The notes beneath the pieces are model-generated. The model was given only the letters and a program-made list of their open reading frames with translations, had not been told where the DNA came from and did not search any database. Below are positions 25,668 through 34,511 of a stretch of DNA of 48,597 nucleotides, piece after piece. The DNA comes from an uncultured Bacteroidales bacterium (GTDB lineage Bacteria > Bacteroidota > Bacteroidia > Bacteroidales > UBA4417). The number at the start of each line of letters is the position of its first letter. Position 1 is the stretch's first letter. Location: assembly GCA_903946925.1 (NCBI GenBank), contig CAJAXK010000324.1:1-48597 (forward strand), given 5' to 3'. The position numbers and the translations under genes are program-made.

Positions 25668-26005
25668 ACCTGATTTTATTAGGCATTTTTACATTGATGT
25701 TGTAATTTTTTTGTGAACAGAAACAAGCTTTAAAGCAGACAACATTCAGGCTTATCAAAATCCTATTTCAAAATTTCATCGTAAGTAACAAGGCAATCCG
25801 TTAGAGTAAAAAGGGGAAGCATAATCGGAAAGGCAGCAACAAATATCGCATCTTACAGTTAGGGATCCGATGATGTGAATTTGCCATTTACCAGCTAATT
25901 ACCGGTTAATCAGCCTAAAAATGTTCCTGAGTTTGGTTTCGGCGGGGCAATATTCATTGAAGCATCAACAACATTTTTCGCCCAGCATTAAAAAATATCA
26001 TTCTG
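25668..26005. other. Intergenic stretch with no recognised gene
   Basis: About 340 bp separate the DUF4440-like gene from the promoter of the next gene. I found no convincing hairpin terminator, repeat or open frame on either strand. Confidence 0.5.
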
Positions 26006-26035
26006 TTGCAAGGGACATGGTTATTTTTACCTTTG
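26006..26035 (+). promoter_or_regulatory. Bacteroidota-type promoter (TTGC / TACCTTTG)
   Basis: TACCTTTG (26028-26035) matches the -7 consensus, with TTGC at 26006-26009, 18 bp upstream, as a -33 element. The gene starts at 26058, so the leader is short. Confidence 0.55.
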
Positions 26036-26057
26036 GTTTTTATTACAAACCATATCA

Positions 26058-26657
26058 GTGAATAAACAAAGGCTAATTTCTGCTTATAATACGATTTATA
26101 AGATTGGTCTTTTACTTATATTGTTATCAGCCCAATCAACTGTTTTCTCACAGGATATTTCAAAATATCTGGATGATGGCGGTTTTTCGTCTAGTACAAA
26201 AATTATAAAAATCGGGTTTGACCCAATAAATGGTGAGCTTCCGCTATACTTCGAGCACGCTTTGGGCAAACATATTTCATTGGAATGGAGTGCAGGACTT
26301 GTTTCCTTGCAACGTCAAAATTGGCTGTATTCCAACAACCCTTTGCCCATTGCTTCAACTGGATTGGAATATACATTTTCATGCAGTATGAAAATCTACC
26401 TGGAATCTTTTCCAGAACGCATGTACATTGCTTTCCGGCCGGGCTTAAGCATAATGAGCGGCAAACTTTTTACCGACATAGCCGCCTTCAACTATGGATA
26501 CCAACGGCCTATACATGGGAAATGGTTGATTGATGCGGAAATAGGGATTGGTGTCCGCCGATTTAAAAATACAACCATGTTTGGCGGCATTGACTATACA
26601 GATACCGAAAGCCGTTTTTTAATACCTGTTTCAATAAAAACCGGCTACATGTTTTAG
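26058..26657 (+). CDS. Secreted, probably outer membrane beta-barrel protein, 199 residues
   Basis: The start is GTG at 26058; no in-frame ATG lies upstream or near enough to keep the signal sequence. The N-terminal segment KIGLLLILLSAQSTVFSQ is a signal peptide. The mature part alternates polar and hydrophobic residues with Gly and aromatics (LPLYFEHALGKHISLEWSAGL, first 20; MYIAFRPGLSIMSG; KWLIDAEIGIGVRRF; FLIPVSIKTGYMF at the end), like small outer membrane beta-barrels, and ends in an aromatic residue. I do not recognise a specific family. A promoter lies just upstream and the next gene follows after 57 bp in the same direction. Confidence 0.75.
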   Translation: MNKQRLISAYNTIYKIGLLLILLSAQSTVFSQDISKYLDDGGFSSSTKIIKIGFDPINGELPLYFEHALGKHISLEWSAGLVSLQRQNWLYSNNPLPIASTGLEYTFSCSMKIYLESFPERMYIAFRPGLSIMSGKLFTDIAAFNYGYQRPIHGKWLIDAEIGIGVRRFKNTTMFGGIDYTDTESRFLIPVSIKTGYMF

Positions 26658-26714
26658 GTATTAAAACAATACGAATCCTTTGAATGATTAAATAAATTCA
26701 TAATAAAAAACAAA

Positions 26715-28349
26715 ATGAAACACTTACTTGCTTTGATTGTGGCCTTATGTATTATGGCTTATGCGAATGCCCAGGAGATTGGGTTTAACCTGAAAACCGG
26801 TAAAATCCTTCGCGACAAAATTACCGAACGCACAGTTGATATTTCTGACCTTGGCACGATCAATGGAAAGGCTTTTTTTCTTTTCCTCCCTTACAGCGCT
26901 GTGTACAGCACGGCTAGTATTGGTGGTACCGACAACTATTTTGTCGGTAAATTCGATAGCGACCTCAACCTCATAAAAAGGACAGAAATCGTACTGCAAC
27001 AAGACAAAAAAGACTTGCGGTGCGAAGGTGTTCTGCTGTTGAAAGATAAATTGCTGGTTTTTTCATCCTTCCAAAACGCCAAGGATAAAAAGCACTATCT
27101 GTTTGTACAAAACCTGAACCCGGAATCCCTTGCACTGATGCCAAACAGCAAGCTTGTCGGAGAGTTGGACTACAGCGGATTGAGCAAATACAACAATACA
27201 ATATTTCAGTTCGAGATTTCCTCCGACAGTTCAAAGGTCCTGGTATTTTATACCTTGCTTAACAAACATAACGAAACTCTGCGCACCGGCATGTATGTTT
27301 TTGATCAGGATATGAAGATGAAATGGAAGAACTCGAATATTGTGGCAAAATTTTCGGGCGGGGTATTCGAATATAACAGGTTTAGGGTTGATAATGATGG
27401 CAATGTATATTTGTTGGGACTGCTTTACAAGGATAGGGAAAACTATTTTGACGCAGCACATTTCAACGATAGGGGTTTCTTTTCCAAGGATACGTATTTT
27501 ACCGACAAACCAAATTATACCTACCAACTTTACAGGTATTCGGATGAGGGCAAAACCGAGGATATTTATACATTATCATTACCCGGAAAATTTATCCGAA
27601 GCCTCAATTATTTGCCAATAAATGGAAACACCATACTATGTACTGGAATGTATGCTTCAACCGGAAAAATAAGCGTTGAGGGAAGTTTTGCTTTTAATTT
27701 CGATTTGGTTTCGAAACAACCCAATGGTTTGAGTACCAAAGAATTTGGCACGGAATTGATCAGCATTGGTTTTAACCCAAACGAATTGAATCGGTTCAAG
27801 CGAAGCATATCCAACAAACAGGAATGGGATCCTTTTGCGTATTTATTGGGTGAAATAAGAACCAAAAAAAATGGGGAGAAGTTTTTTATTGCCGAGCAAT
27901 ACATTAACGGAACAAAAACCGAACAAAGCGGTAACGTGATAACCTACAGTGCAATACACATGCACAACGACTTGTTTGTGGTAACTCTAAGCAGCGATTA
28001 TCAGATCAAGCGAATAGACAAAATACAGAAACGGCAGTATTGGCTTAATACTGATTGCTACAACTCCTATTCGTGCATTGAGAAAAACGGGAACCTCTAT
28101 TTTGTCTATAATACCTTTGAATCGAGCGATGCGATGTTCAAAAATATAGAACTGGGCGACTCTTATATTACCCGATTGGACGAGAATGGGAAACAGCAAA
28201 AAACAACATTCCGCAAAAAAGAAGAAAAAGGTCAGCCCATGCCATTGCTTAAAACAGGGATGCAACTTTCGGAAAATTCGATCATTTACAGTCTTTTGTC
28301 CTACAACTGGAAAGATTATCAAGTGCAGAAAATCAGCATTACGGAATAA
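26715..28349 (+). CDS. Unrecognised secreted protein, 544 residues
   Basis: The N-terminus is a signal peptide (MKHLLALIVALCIMAYANAQ). The rest has regularly spaced segments that look like propeller blades, for example NYFVGKFDSDLNLIKRTEIV, GVLLLKDKLLVFSSF, MYVFDQDMKMKWKN, NVYLLGLLYKD and SYITRLDENGKQQ. Each combines a hydrophobic strand with a polar turn, so a secreted beta-propeller is a reasonable structural guess. There is no lipobox and no T9SS tail; it could be periplasmic. A 7-bp inverted repeat (28344-28350 and 28363-28369) straddles the stop codon, without a clear T tract. Confidence 0.75.
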   Translation: MKHLLALIVALCIMAYANAQEIGFNLKTGKILRDKITERTVDISDLGTINGKAFFLFLPYSAVYSTASIGGTDNYFVGKFDSDLNLIKRTEIVLQQDKKDLRCEGVLLLKDKLLVFSSFQNAKDKKHYLFVQNLNPESLALMPNSKLVGELDYSGLSKYNNTIFQFEISSDSSKVLVFYTLLNKHNETLRTGMYVFDQDMKMKWKNSNIVAKFSGGVFEYNRFRVDNDGNVYLLGLLYKDRENYFDAAHFNDRGFFSKDTYFTDKPNYTYQLYRYSDEGKTEDIYTLSLPGKFIRSLNYLPINGNTILCTGMYASTGKISVEGSFAFNFDLVSKQPNGLSTKEFGTELISIGFNPNELNRFKRSISNKQEWDPFAYLLGEIRTKKNGEKFFIAEQYINGTKTEQSGNVITYSAIHMHNDLFVVTLSSDYQIKRIDKIQKRQYWLNTDCYNSYSCIEKNGNLYFVYNTFESSDAMFKNIELGDSYITRLDENGKQQKTTFRKKEEKGQPMPLLKTGMQLSENSIIYSLLSYNWKDYQVQKISITE

Positions 28350-28439
28350 GCTGTAACTCAAACTTATTCTGTCGTTTGGCGAAAGTAACAGCATTATAAC
28401 AGTTAGGATTGTGGGCTTAAAGCAAATGAAAAGCACTAT

Positions 28440-28550
28440 TTATTGCTTGTAGGCATTTGTTTGCCAACAACAGTCAATATTGAGTTTGTTTTTGAACCTG
28501 GCTAATCCCACATAGTAGGAATTACGGTTTCTCTTCATCGGGTTAAACAT
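28440..28550 (-). other. Possible 36-residue small ORF
   Basis: ATG at 28550 to TAA at 28440 encodes MFNPMKRNRNSYYVGLARF and then KNKLNIDCCWQTNAYKQ, a basic peptide with a Cys pair. It is antisense-oriented in the 307-bp gap between two rightward genes. No promoter or terminator supports it. The rest of that gap contains only the -7 element at 28591. Confidence 0.2.
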
Positions 28551-28590
28551 GATTATTGTTATCTGTAAATCGTAATTTAAAGTAAAATAC

Positions 28591-28598
28591 TAATTTTG
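28591..28598 (+). promoter_or_regulatory. -7 element (TAATTTTG) for the endonuclease gene
   Basis: TAATTTTG matches TAnnTTTG and lies 58 bp before the ATG at 28657. No -33 TTTG is visible. Confidence 0.45.
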
Positions 28599-28656
28599 AG
28601 GCTCACTATTTTATTCCAAACTTCGGTTTGTTTGGATGATAAATGCATAAAAACTA

Positions 28657-29793
28657 ATGAAACTTAAGCTTTTAATACTGCCTTTTTTACTGCTGTCATT
28701 TGTAGCAAAAGCGCAAATCCCGGCAGGCTACTATAATTCTGCAAACGGGCTATCAGGGGCACCTTTGAAAACGGCATTGTATAACATTATTAAAGGCCAT
28801 ACCACGTTTGGCTACAATGCCCTTTGGACGGCTTTTCAAACTACCGATGATAAACCCGATGGGAATGTTTGGGATATGTACTCCAATTGTACCTTTACTT
28901 TTGGATCCGATCAATGCGGCAGTTACAGTATTGAATGCGACTGTTATAACCGCGAGCACAGTTTCCCCCAAAGTTGGTTTAACAGCAGTTCGCCTATGGT
29001 TTCCGATTTGTTCCATATTTATCCTACCGATGGCAAGGTAAATGGCATGAGGGGCAATTACCCTTTTGGCGAAGTGGGTACAGCAACTTATACATCGCAA
29101 AACGGTTCCAAGCTTGGCAACTCTGCTTCAACAGGGTATAGCAATATTGTTTTTGAACCCATTGACGAGTATAAGGGTGATTTTGCCCGAAGTTACTTTT
29201 ATATGGCCACCCGCTACGAAAACGTGATTGTAAGCTGGCAAAACAATACAGGTGCCGACGAAGTGCTTAATGGCACCACCTATCCCTGTTATGACCAATG
29301 GTTTATTGACTTATTGTTGGCCTGGAACGCCGCCGATCCAGTAAGCCAAAAAGAAATTGACCGCAACAACACTATTTATACAAGTTTTCAACATAACAGG
29401 AACCCATATATTGATCATCCGGAGTATGTGAATTGGGTATGGGGAGGCATAGCATTAGCTCCAGAGCCTGAGAGCTATCCGGAAATGTTTTCGGCCCATA
29501 ATATTCATTTGCAATGGGTTGACGCTACCGGTACAATATTACCTGAAGGATATTTGGTCAGGATGGGAACTAATGGATTTCAATCAATCAACAATCCGCA
29601 GGATGGGATTGTGTACCCTGATAGCCAAAGTGATTTAAATGTGCCTTATGGTGTTCAGAATGTTTGGTTTACGAACCTAATCCCAAATACTATCTATTAT
29701 TTCAAGCTGTTTGGCTTTACTGGATCAGGTCTAAATATTGACTACAAAACAGATGGAAATGTACCTCAAATGCAACAGACAACAGGGTATTAA
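28657..29793 (+). CDS. Secreted endonuclease I (EndA/NucM family)
   Basis: The protein has 378 residues with a signal peptide ending VAKAQ near residue 20. The nuclease domain (about 22-265) carries CDCYNREHSFPQSWF, with NREHSFP at 98-104 and His101 the expected general base of the beta-beta-alpha-metal fold, followed by SDLFHIYPTDGKVNGMRGN (metal-binding and substrate region). Relatives degrade DNA or RNA non-specifically, usually secreted for nutrient scavenging. Residues about 270-378 form an added fibronectin-III-like domain (NIHLQWVDATGTILPEGYLV, then IPNTIYYFKLFGF). The protein stops shortly after it, with no T9SS tail, so it is predicted periplasmic or released by another route. Confidence 0.92.
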   Translation: MKLKLLILPFLLLSFVAKAQIPAGYYNSANGLSGAPLKTALYNIIKGHTTFGYNALWTAFQTTDDKPDGNVWDMYSNCTFTFGSDQCGSYSIECDCYNREHSFPQSWFNSSSPMVSDLFHIYPTDGKVNGMRGNYPFGEVGTATYTSQNGSKLGNSASTGYSNIVFEPIDEYKGDFARSYFYMATRYENVIVSWQNNTGADEVLNGTTYPCYDQWFIDLLLAWNAADPVSQKEIDRNNTIYTSFQHNRNPYIDHPEYVNWVWGGIALAPEPESYPEMFSAHNIHLQWVDATGTILPEGYLVRMGTNGFQSINNPQDGIVYPDSQSDLNVPYGVQNVWFTNLIPNTIYYFKLFGFTGSGLNIDYKTDGNVPQMQQTTGY

Positions 29794-29894
29794 AAATTGG
29801 AACCAGGTTAAAAACACATAAATCCTATGCATTTAAGATGTTTTTATAGCAATATTAATAAATCATTAAAATCATTTTTAAAATCATTTTTTTA

Positions 29895-29902
29895 TATCTT
29901 TG
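29895..29902 (+). promoter_or_regulatory. -7 element (TATCTTTG)
   Basis: TATCTTTG matches TAnnTTTG. It lies 105 bp before the ATG at 30008, downstream of three AAATCATT-like words (29866-29892). Confidence 0.5.
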
Positions 29903-30007
29903 GTGCGCTTGTCTGTGAAACAAAAATTTCGTTTTCGTCTCAAAAAGAATTAAGAACTAATAGATTAGAAACATTTTCCAAAGTTGATATACTTTAAACA
30001 TTTAACC

Positions 30008-33000
30008 ATGAAACAGAATTTACAATCACTTATGCAAAGCAAGCCAGCTTTGCTTATTTTCAACTTTTTTCTACTTATTTCAGTAGCAGGTTGGAGTCAA
30101 ACTTATCACACCCTTTCAGGCGGATCATTTACACAAGATTGGACCAATACGGGTTTGATCACTACCGCAAATGTTTGGACTGGTGTTCCGAGTATTATTG
30201 GATACGGCGGTAATGATATTACCGCGTCTACGGGCGTAAACCCTCAGACCCTACTGGGTGAAGGGACAATTACTATTAATGTTCAGGCAAATCAATCAAA
30301 TCCTAACACTAATTCAAGTGGTGGATTTGCTGAGTTCCAAATTACAAATCCTGTTGTCGCCTTTCAAGGTTCTGGTACTTCTGATGCCCCAAATCTTGTT
30401 ATTTTCCTTAATACCATTGGAGTTACTAATATTCAAATACAATATAATTTAAGAGACATAGATGGTTCAGCAGATAATGCCATTCAACAGGTGGCACTGC
30501 AATATCGGATTGGTACGACCGGGAACTTTACTGATATTCCTACAGGTTACATTGCAGATGCAAGTTCAGGGCCGTCACTTGCTACTTTAGTTACTCCTGT
30601 AAGTGTTACTTTACCGGTTGCTACTGAAAATCAAAGCCAGCTTCAATTAAGGATAATAACTTCCAATGCCGGTGGAAGTGATGAATGGATAGGGATAGAT
30701 GATATTTTGGTAACAGGAAGTACTGGTCTTACCGCGCCAATTGTCACCACCCCAACCGCAACAAATATTACTGATATGACTGCCGATTTGGGCGGCAATA
30801 TTGTTTCTGATGGGGGTGCAACACTCACAGAAAGAGGCACGGTTTGGAGTACCTCGACCGGTGTTCTGATTACCGATAATAAACTTATTGATGGAGGAAT
30901 TGCTACTGGAATCTTTTCTCATACCCGTTCGTCCCTTCCATCAGGAACCCAAATTTTTTACAAAGCTTATGCAATAAATAGTTATGGAACCACTTTATCA
31001 ACAGAAGGTAATTTCTATACACTTTCTCTTGAACCCACTTCTCATGCTACTTCTTTTACTGCTGCACCTATTTCACAAACTCAAATTGATTTGGCATTTA
31101 GCCCCGCCAGTTCAATTGTAAATGGAGCTGGCTATTTGATCCTTCAGCGTACAGGAGCGGCTCCGACAGGGGTGCCTGTTGATGCTACTGGCTATGTTGT
31201 TGGAGGTACTATCGGAGATGCCTCGGTTGCTGCCATTGTGAGCAACACATCCACAACAACAATAAATATAACAGGATTGGCTGCAGGAACACAATACTAT
31301 TTCAGTCTATTCCCTTACAATTGGGATGGGTCTGTGGTTGCCACTGATAATTACAGGACAAGTTCGCTCGTTCCTACAATAAATGCAACAACAAATGCGG
31401 CCCTGGATGCTACTTCAGAGATCTCTGGACCTGCGTTGGGCAGCCAACCTGATCCTGTTTTACTTTCATCTTTGGCAACTTCCGATGCCACAGCGGTTCG
31501 CGTTTTTGATATGGATGTTTATGATTATGGCACCGATGGACAGCCAACAAAAATAACCCAGGTAACAATCAAACCAGGTGCAACGAATGAAGCCAATTGG
31601 CCGAATACAATCCAAGGGGTAAAACTATCTTTAGATGGGGGAACAACATTTGCTACTATCGGAATCCCAGTTATTACAGCAGCTTCAATTGTAATTCCTA
31701 TTGTAAGCGGGAATTTGGTTATTCCAAACAACGATGCAAAAACCCTGTCATTGTATGTTTATCTTAAATCATCAGGATTGATTGATAATCAAATTCTCGA
31801 TTTTAAAGTTGATGATGCTGCTGCTTCCCATGGATTTATCGCTGATGCCACAGGTTCTACATTTCTTACCAATTTTACTGCCGCACCTGTTTCGAAACAA
31901 ATGTTGATTGATGTTGCTTCCTCTAAACTTAAGTTCATTGTACAACCAACAAATGCGTTTATCAATGCTACAATGTCACCTGCTGTAACAATTGAAGCAA
32001 CAGATGCAAACAACAACAGAGACTTGGATAATACTGGTGTTGTCGCACTTTCTTCATCAGGAACAATGACAGGACCAGTTTCAGCAACCCTTACTAATGG
32101 TTTGGGTACATTTGGAAGTATCGTTCATACAGCAACTGGTTCAGGTTTAACCCTGACAGCATCATTAAGTGGCATAACAGATGCTGTAAGCAATACATTT
32201 ATTATCACATTGGTTCCAGTTCTTACTGAACTTGTTGTGCCAAAATATATAGCCGCAAAAACCGCTTCCAGTGCTAATTACGCTCGAACTCCATTTGCTG
32301 TTTGTTTAAAAATTGAAAATCTTTTACCTAATACTGCCTATGATATCAAACCGCAAGTTGAGTTATCAACCGGTTTGGCCACATCCTATGGCGCTGGCAA
32401 TATCTGGGGTGCGACCGGCTTTGGTACTGCTAGTGTTTTAAATGCTTTTACAACTGATAATACAGGAAATAGCGGTCCATTCTGGGTGTATATACAACCC
32501 ACAGGTAATGCTTCCCGATTTGGTGCAGGTCAGGTACATACACTCAGAATAGGATATACGGTAAATGGAAGCACAATGCCAGGTACTCCCAATTTTGTTG
32601 GAACAAAAACAATTACAGCTCTAGATATTAATACAGCAGGATTTACTCCTTCCACAACTGATGACGGCGCATATATAAAAGGAAGTGCAGATCCTTCAGT
32701 TACAGGAAAGTATGTTCTTTTGTATGATAATGTCGCTGGAACTGGGGATCCACTGTTCTCATATCAGATACGTCAAGCAATACCAACAAGCACTTTTACT
32801 GACAGTTTACCAAATGCAATAAAAGATGTTTATATTCAATCTGGTACAAGTTCTATCGGAGATTATCCGGCAGTCGTTCCTATTGGTGCAAATAACCCAA
32901 ATGGTGTGCAACGCATTGAAGCCCGAAATGCGGATAATACCATTAATTTTTTCAATACAGATGATGACGGTATTTGGCCATCTGGAGTGAATACAACATC

Positions 33001-33643
33001 CCTCACACGCAAGGCCTTAGGGATTATTACCGTTACTGATGCACCTCTTAAACCAACTAATAAAACTCTCAACTTGACAGCATATCTCGAAAGCCTTTAC
33101 AATGCCGGTATCGGTAAAATGAACCAGGCACAAAAAAGTGGCGCTGCACAATTCGCTGATGGTATTGCCGATGTACTTACTGTTGAACTCCATGATGCAA
33201 CAACCCCATTTGCAACCGCTTATACTTTTGCTGACATTGACCTGAATATAAATGGTACGTTAGCTGTGAATACTGTTCCTTCTGCTGTTTCTGGTAATTA
33301 TTATATTGTTTTAAAACACCGCAACAGTGTTGAACTTTGGAGTGCTACAGCTGTTTCATTTAGTGGAAGCACTATTGATTATAACTTCAGCACTTCAGCT
33401 TCCCAAGCTTATGGGAATGCAATGAAAGACTTGGGAAGCGGGGTTTTCGGGATGTTTGCCGGCGATGTAAACCAGGATGGCATTGTTGACTCAGGCGATA
33501 TGGTTGTTGTTGACAACGATGCGGCAAACTTTATTACTGGGTATGTTGCCAACGATGTAAATGGGGATGGAACTATAAATGCTGCCGACTTGCTGCTTTT
33601 AAACGCCAATGCAACGGGTTTTGTAGGCAAAAAGATGCCATAG
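30008..33643 (+). CDS. Large secreted Ig/Fn3-type protein with dockerin-like C-terminus
   Basis: I start it at ATG 30008 (1211 residues), because the signal sequence MKQNLQSLMQSKPALLIFNF with LISVAGWSQ begins there; an in-frame ATG 8 codons earlier is less likely. The mature protein is a chain of beta-sandwich modules: an N-terminal domain to about 245, an Fn3-like domain (TATNITDMTADLGGNIVSDG, about 255-340), a second one (about 350-470), and Ig-like segments to about 1140. The last 60 residues hold two EF-hand-like loops, GDVNQDGIVDSGD and NDVNGDGTINAAD, as in type I dockerins, ending FVGKKMP. No enzyme domain is recognised. A strong terminator follows. Confidence 0.85.
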   Translation: MKQNLQSLMQSKPALLIFNFFLLISVAGWSQTYHTLSGGSFTQDWTNTGLITTANVWTGVPSIIGYGGNDITASTGVNPQTLLGEGTITINVQANQSNPNTNSSGGFAEFQITNPVVAFQGSGTSDAPNLVIFLNTIGVTNIQIQYNLRDIDGSADNAIQQVALQYRIGTTGNFTDIPTGYIADASSGPSLATLVTPVSVTLPVATENQSQLQLRIITSNAGGSDEWIGIDDILVTGSTGLTAPIVTTPTATNITDMTADLGGNIVSDGGATLTERGTVWSTSTGVLITDNKLIDGGIATGIFSHTRSSLPSGTQIFYKAYAINSYGTTLSTEGNFYTLSLEPTSHATSFTAAPISQTQIDLAFSPASSIVNGAGYLILQRTGAAPTGVPVDATGYVVGGTIGDASVAAIVSNTSTTTINITGLAAGTQYYFSLFPYNWDGSVVATDNYRTSSLVPTINATTNAALDATSEISGPALGSQPDPVLLSSLATSDATAVRVFDMDVYDYGTDGQPTKITQVTIKPGATNEANWPNTIQGVKLSLDGGTTFATIGIPVITAASIVIPIVSGNLVIPNNDAKTLSLYVYLKSSGLIDNQILDFKVDDAAASHGFIADATGSTFLTNFTAAPVSKQMLIDVASSKLKFIVQPTNAFINATMSPAVTIEATDANNNRDLDNTGVVALSSSGTMTGPVSATLTNGLGTFGSIVHTATGSGLTLTASLSGITDAVSNTFIITLVPVLTELVVPKYIAAKTASSANYARTPFAVCLKIENLLPNTAYDIKPQVELSTGLATSYGAGNIWGATGFGTASVLNAFTTDNTGNSGPFWVYIQPTGNASRFGAGQVHTLRIGYTVNGSTMPGTPNFVGTKTITALDINTAGFTPSTTDDGAYIKGSADPSVTGKYVLLYDNVAGTGDPLFSYQIRQAIPTSTFTDSLPNAIKDVYIQSGTSSIGDYPAVVPIGANNPNGVQRIEARNADNTINFFNTDDDGIWPSGVNTTSLTRKALGIITVTDAPLKPTNKTLNLTAYLESLYNAGIGKMNQAQKSGAAQFADGIADVLTVELHDATTPFATAYTFADIDLNINGTLAVNTVPSAVSGNYYIVLKHRNSVELWSATAVSFSGSTIDYNFSTSASQAYGNAMKDLGSGVFGMFAGDVNQDGIVDSGDMVVVDNDAANFITGYVANDVNGDGTINAADLLLLNANATGFVGKKMP

Positions 33644-33667
33644 TTATTAATTCTGTTTTAATACATA

Positions 33668-33703
33668 AAAGGGCGGTGGATCTCTGATTCATCGCCCTTT
33701 TTG
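33668..33703 (+). terminator. Rho-independent terminator
   Basis: An 11-bp stem, AAAGGGCGGTG with CATCGCCCTTT (33668-33678 and 33690-33700, one G-T pair), is followed by TT. It ends the dockerin-like gene 25 bp after its stop. Confidence 0.88.
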
Positions 33704-33940
33704 AATTTATTTGTACACGCCGCTTAATCTCGAATTTTAATCGCCTTTTACCAAACTTTTAAGCCTGTTAACTTGAATCCACTCCGAAAAGTCTTTTTTC
33801 GCCACAAAGGCGCATCGGTTCTAAGTTTACTCATAATTGCTTGTTTTTAAAGGAATTCGTGAAATAACTTTGCTAAGTTCACTAATTTTATAACGCTGTA
33901 TAACAATGCTCTGTGTATTAGTGTCTTAGTGGCGTTTCTT

Positions 33941-34338
33941 CATTCTTTCAATAAGGAAGTGACAATTCCAAGATTGTATGGATTTATTCAACACCTGAAA
34001 CAAAACATGCCCAATGAAAAACTACTTCTTGTTATTTAGCATTACCCGAATCAATACATAAAAAAACTATTTCAACATATTGAATTTGAAGGGACGGATA
34101 TTATTCCGCTAATAAATAAAAAGAAAATGATGGTTGAAAAATCCGTGAACATTAAAAGCTTTTCAGGCAGAATACTAATGTTAGAAATGAGATCAGCGAT
34201 CTTAAAACCATAATAATCAGGCATATTCCTCATGATGCAACTATGGGTCTGATTCACGATTTGTTGCAGGCTTTCTCCTACTTTGAGAAAGAACAGCTTG
34301 ATCATGCCCGTTTTAAGTATGATGCCCTGCAATCCTAA
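33941..34338 (+). pseudogene. Decayed hemerythrin-like (RIC/YtfE-type) gene
   Basis: One frame reads SFNKEVTIPRLYGFIQHLKQ, is broken by TAG at 34037, and continues HYPNQYIKKLFQHIEFEGTD and IIPLINKK to about 34165. The meaning then moves to another frame, RNEISDLKTIIIRHIPHDAT and later AFSYFEKEQLDHARFKYDAL, ending at TAA 34336. The order QHIEFE...IIPLI, then a DLK.III..IP helix, then FE.....HAR, resembles the C-terminal half of the Bacteroidota hemerythrin / iron-sulfur cluster repair proteins. One stop plus one frameshift and no start indicate a remnant. The family assignment is from memory and is moderate at best. The flanks (33704-33940 and 34339-34393) hold nothing else. Confidence 0.45.
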
Positions 34339-34393
34339 TTTTTAACCTTTAGTGGGAAAAAATCAAATCAGCTTGTCGAAATTTCTATTTATT

Positions 34394-34441
34394 GCAATTA
34401 CTTTCGGGCAATTTAGCAACTTTGTTGGGCAATTCAGAAAC
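34394..34441 (+). promoter_or_regulatory. GCAATT direct repeats, putative operator of the PUL regulator
   Basis: GGGCAATTTAGCAAC (34406-34420) is repeated as GGGCAATTCAGAAAC (34427-34441), exactly 21 bp apart, which is two helical turns. A further GCAATT lies at 34394-34399. The block ends 22 bp upstream of the susC -7 element, where an AraC-type activator would bind. Confidence 0.5.
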
Positions 34442-34462
34442 CCGCTTGCAAATTTCCCGATA

Positions 34463-34470
34463 TACATTTG
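34463..34470 (+). promoter_or_regulatory. -7 element (TACATTTG) of the susC operon
   Basis: TACATTTG matches TAnnTTTG exactly and lies 41 bp before the susC ATG. No -33 TTTG is present at the right distance, which fits an activator-dependent promoter served by the direct repeats upstream. Confidence 0.55.
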
Positions 34471-34511
34471 ACCTTTGATAATCCTCTTTAATCCTTTTAA
34501 TAGCAGAGCTT

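Noticed and set aside
34072-34332. 86-codon minus-strand frame in the gap before susC
   Set aside because: It overlaps the plus-strand hemerythrin-like remnant, whose reading is more protein-like. The minus frame has no start context or motif.
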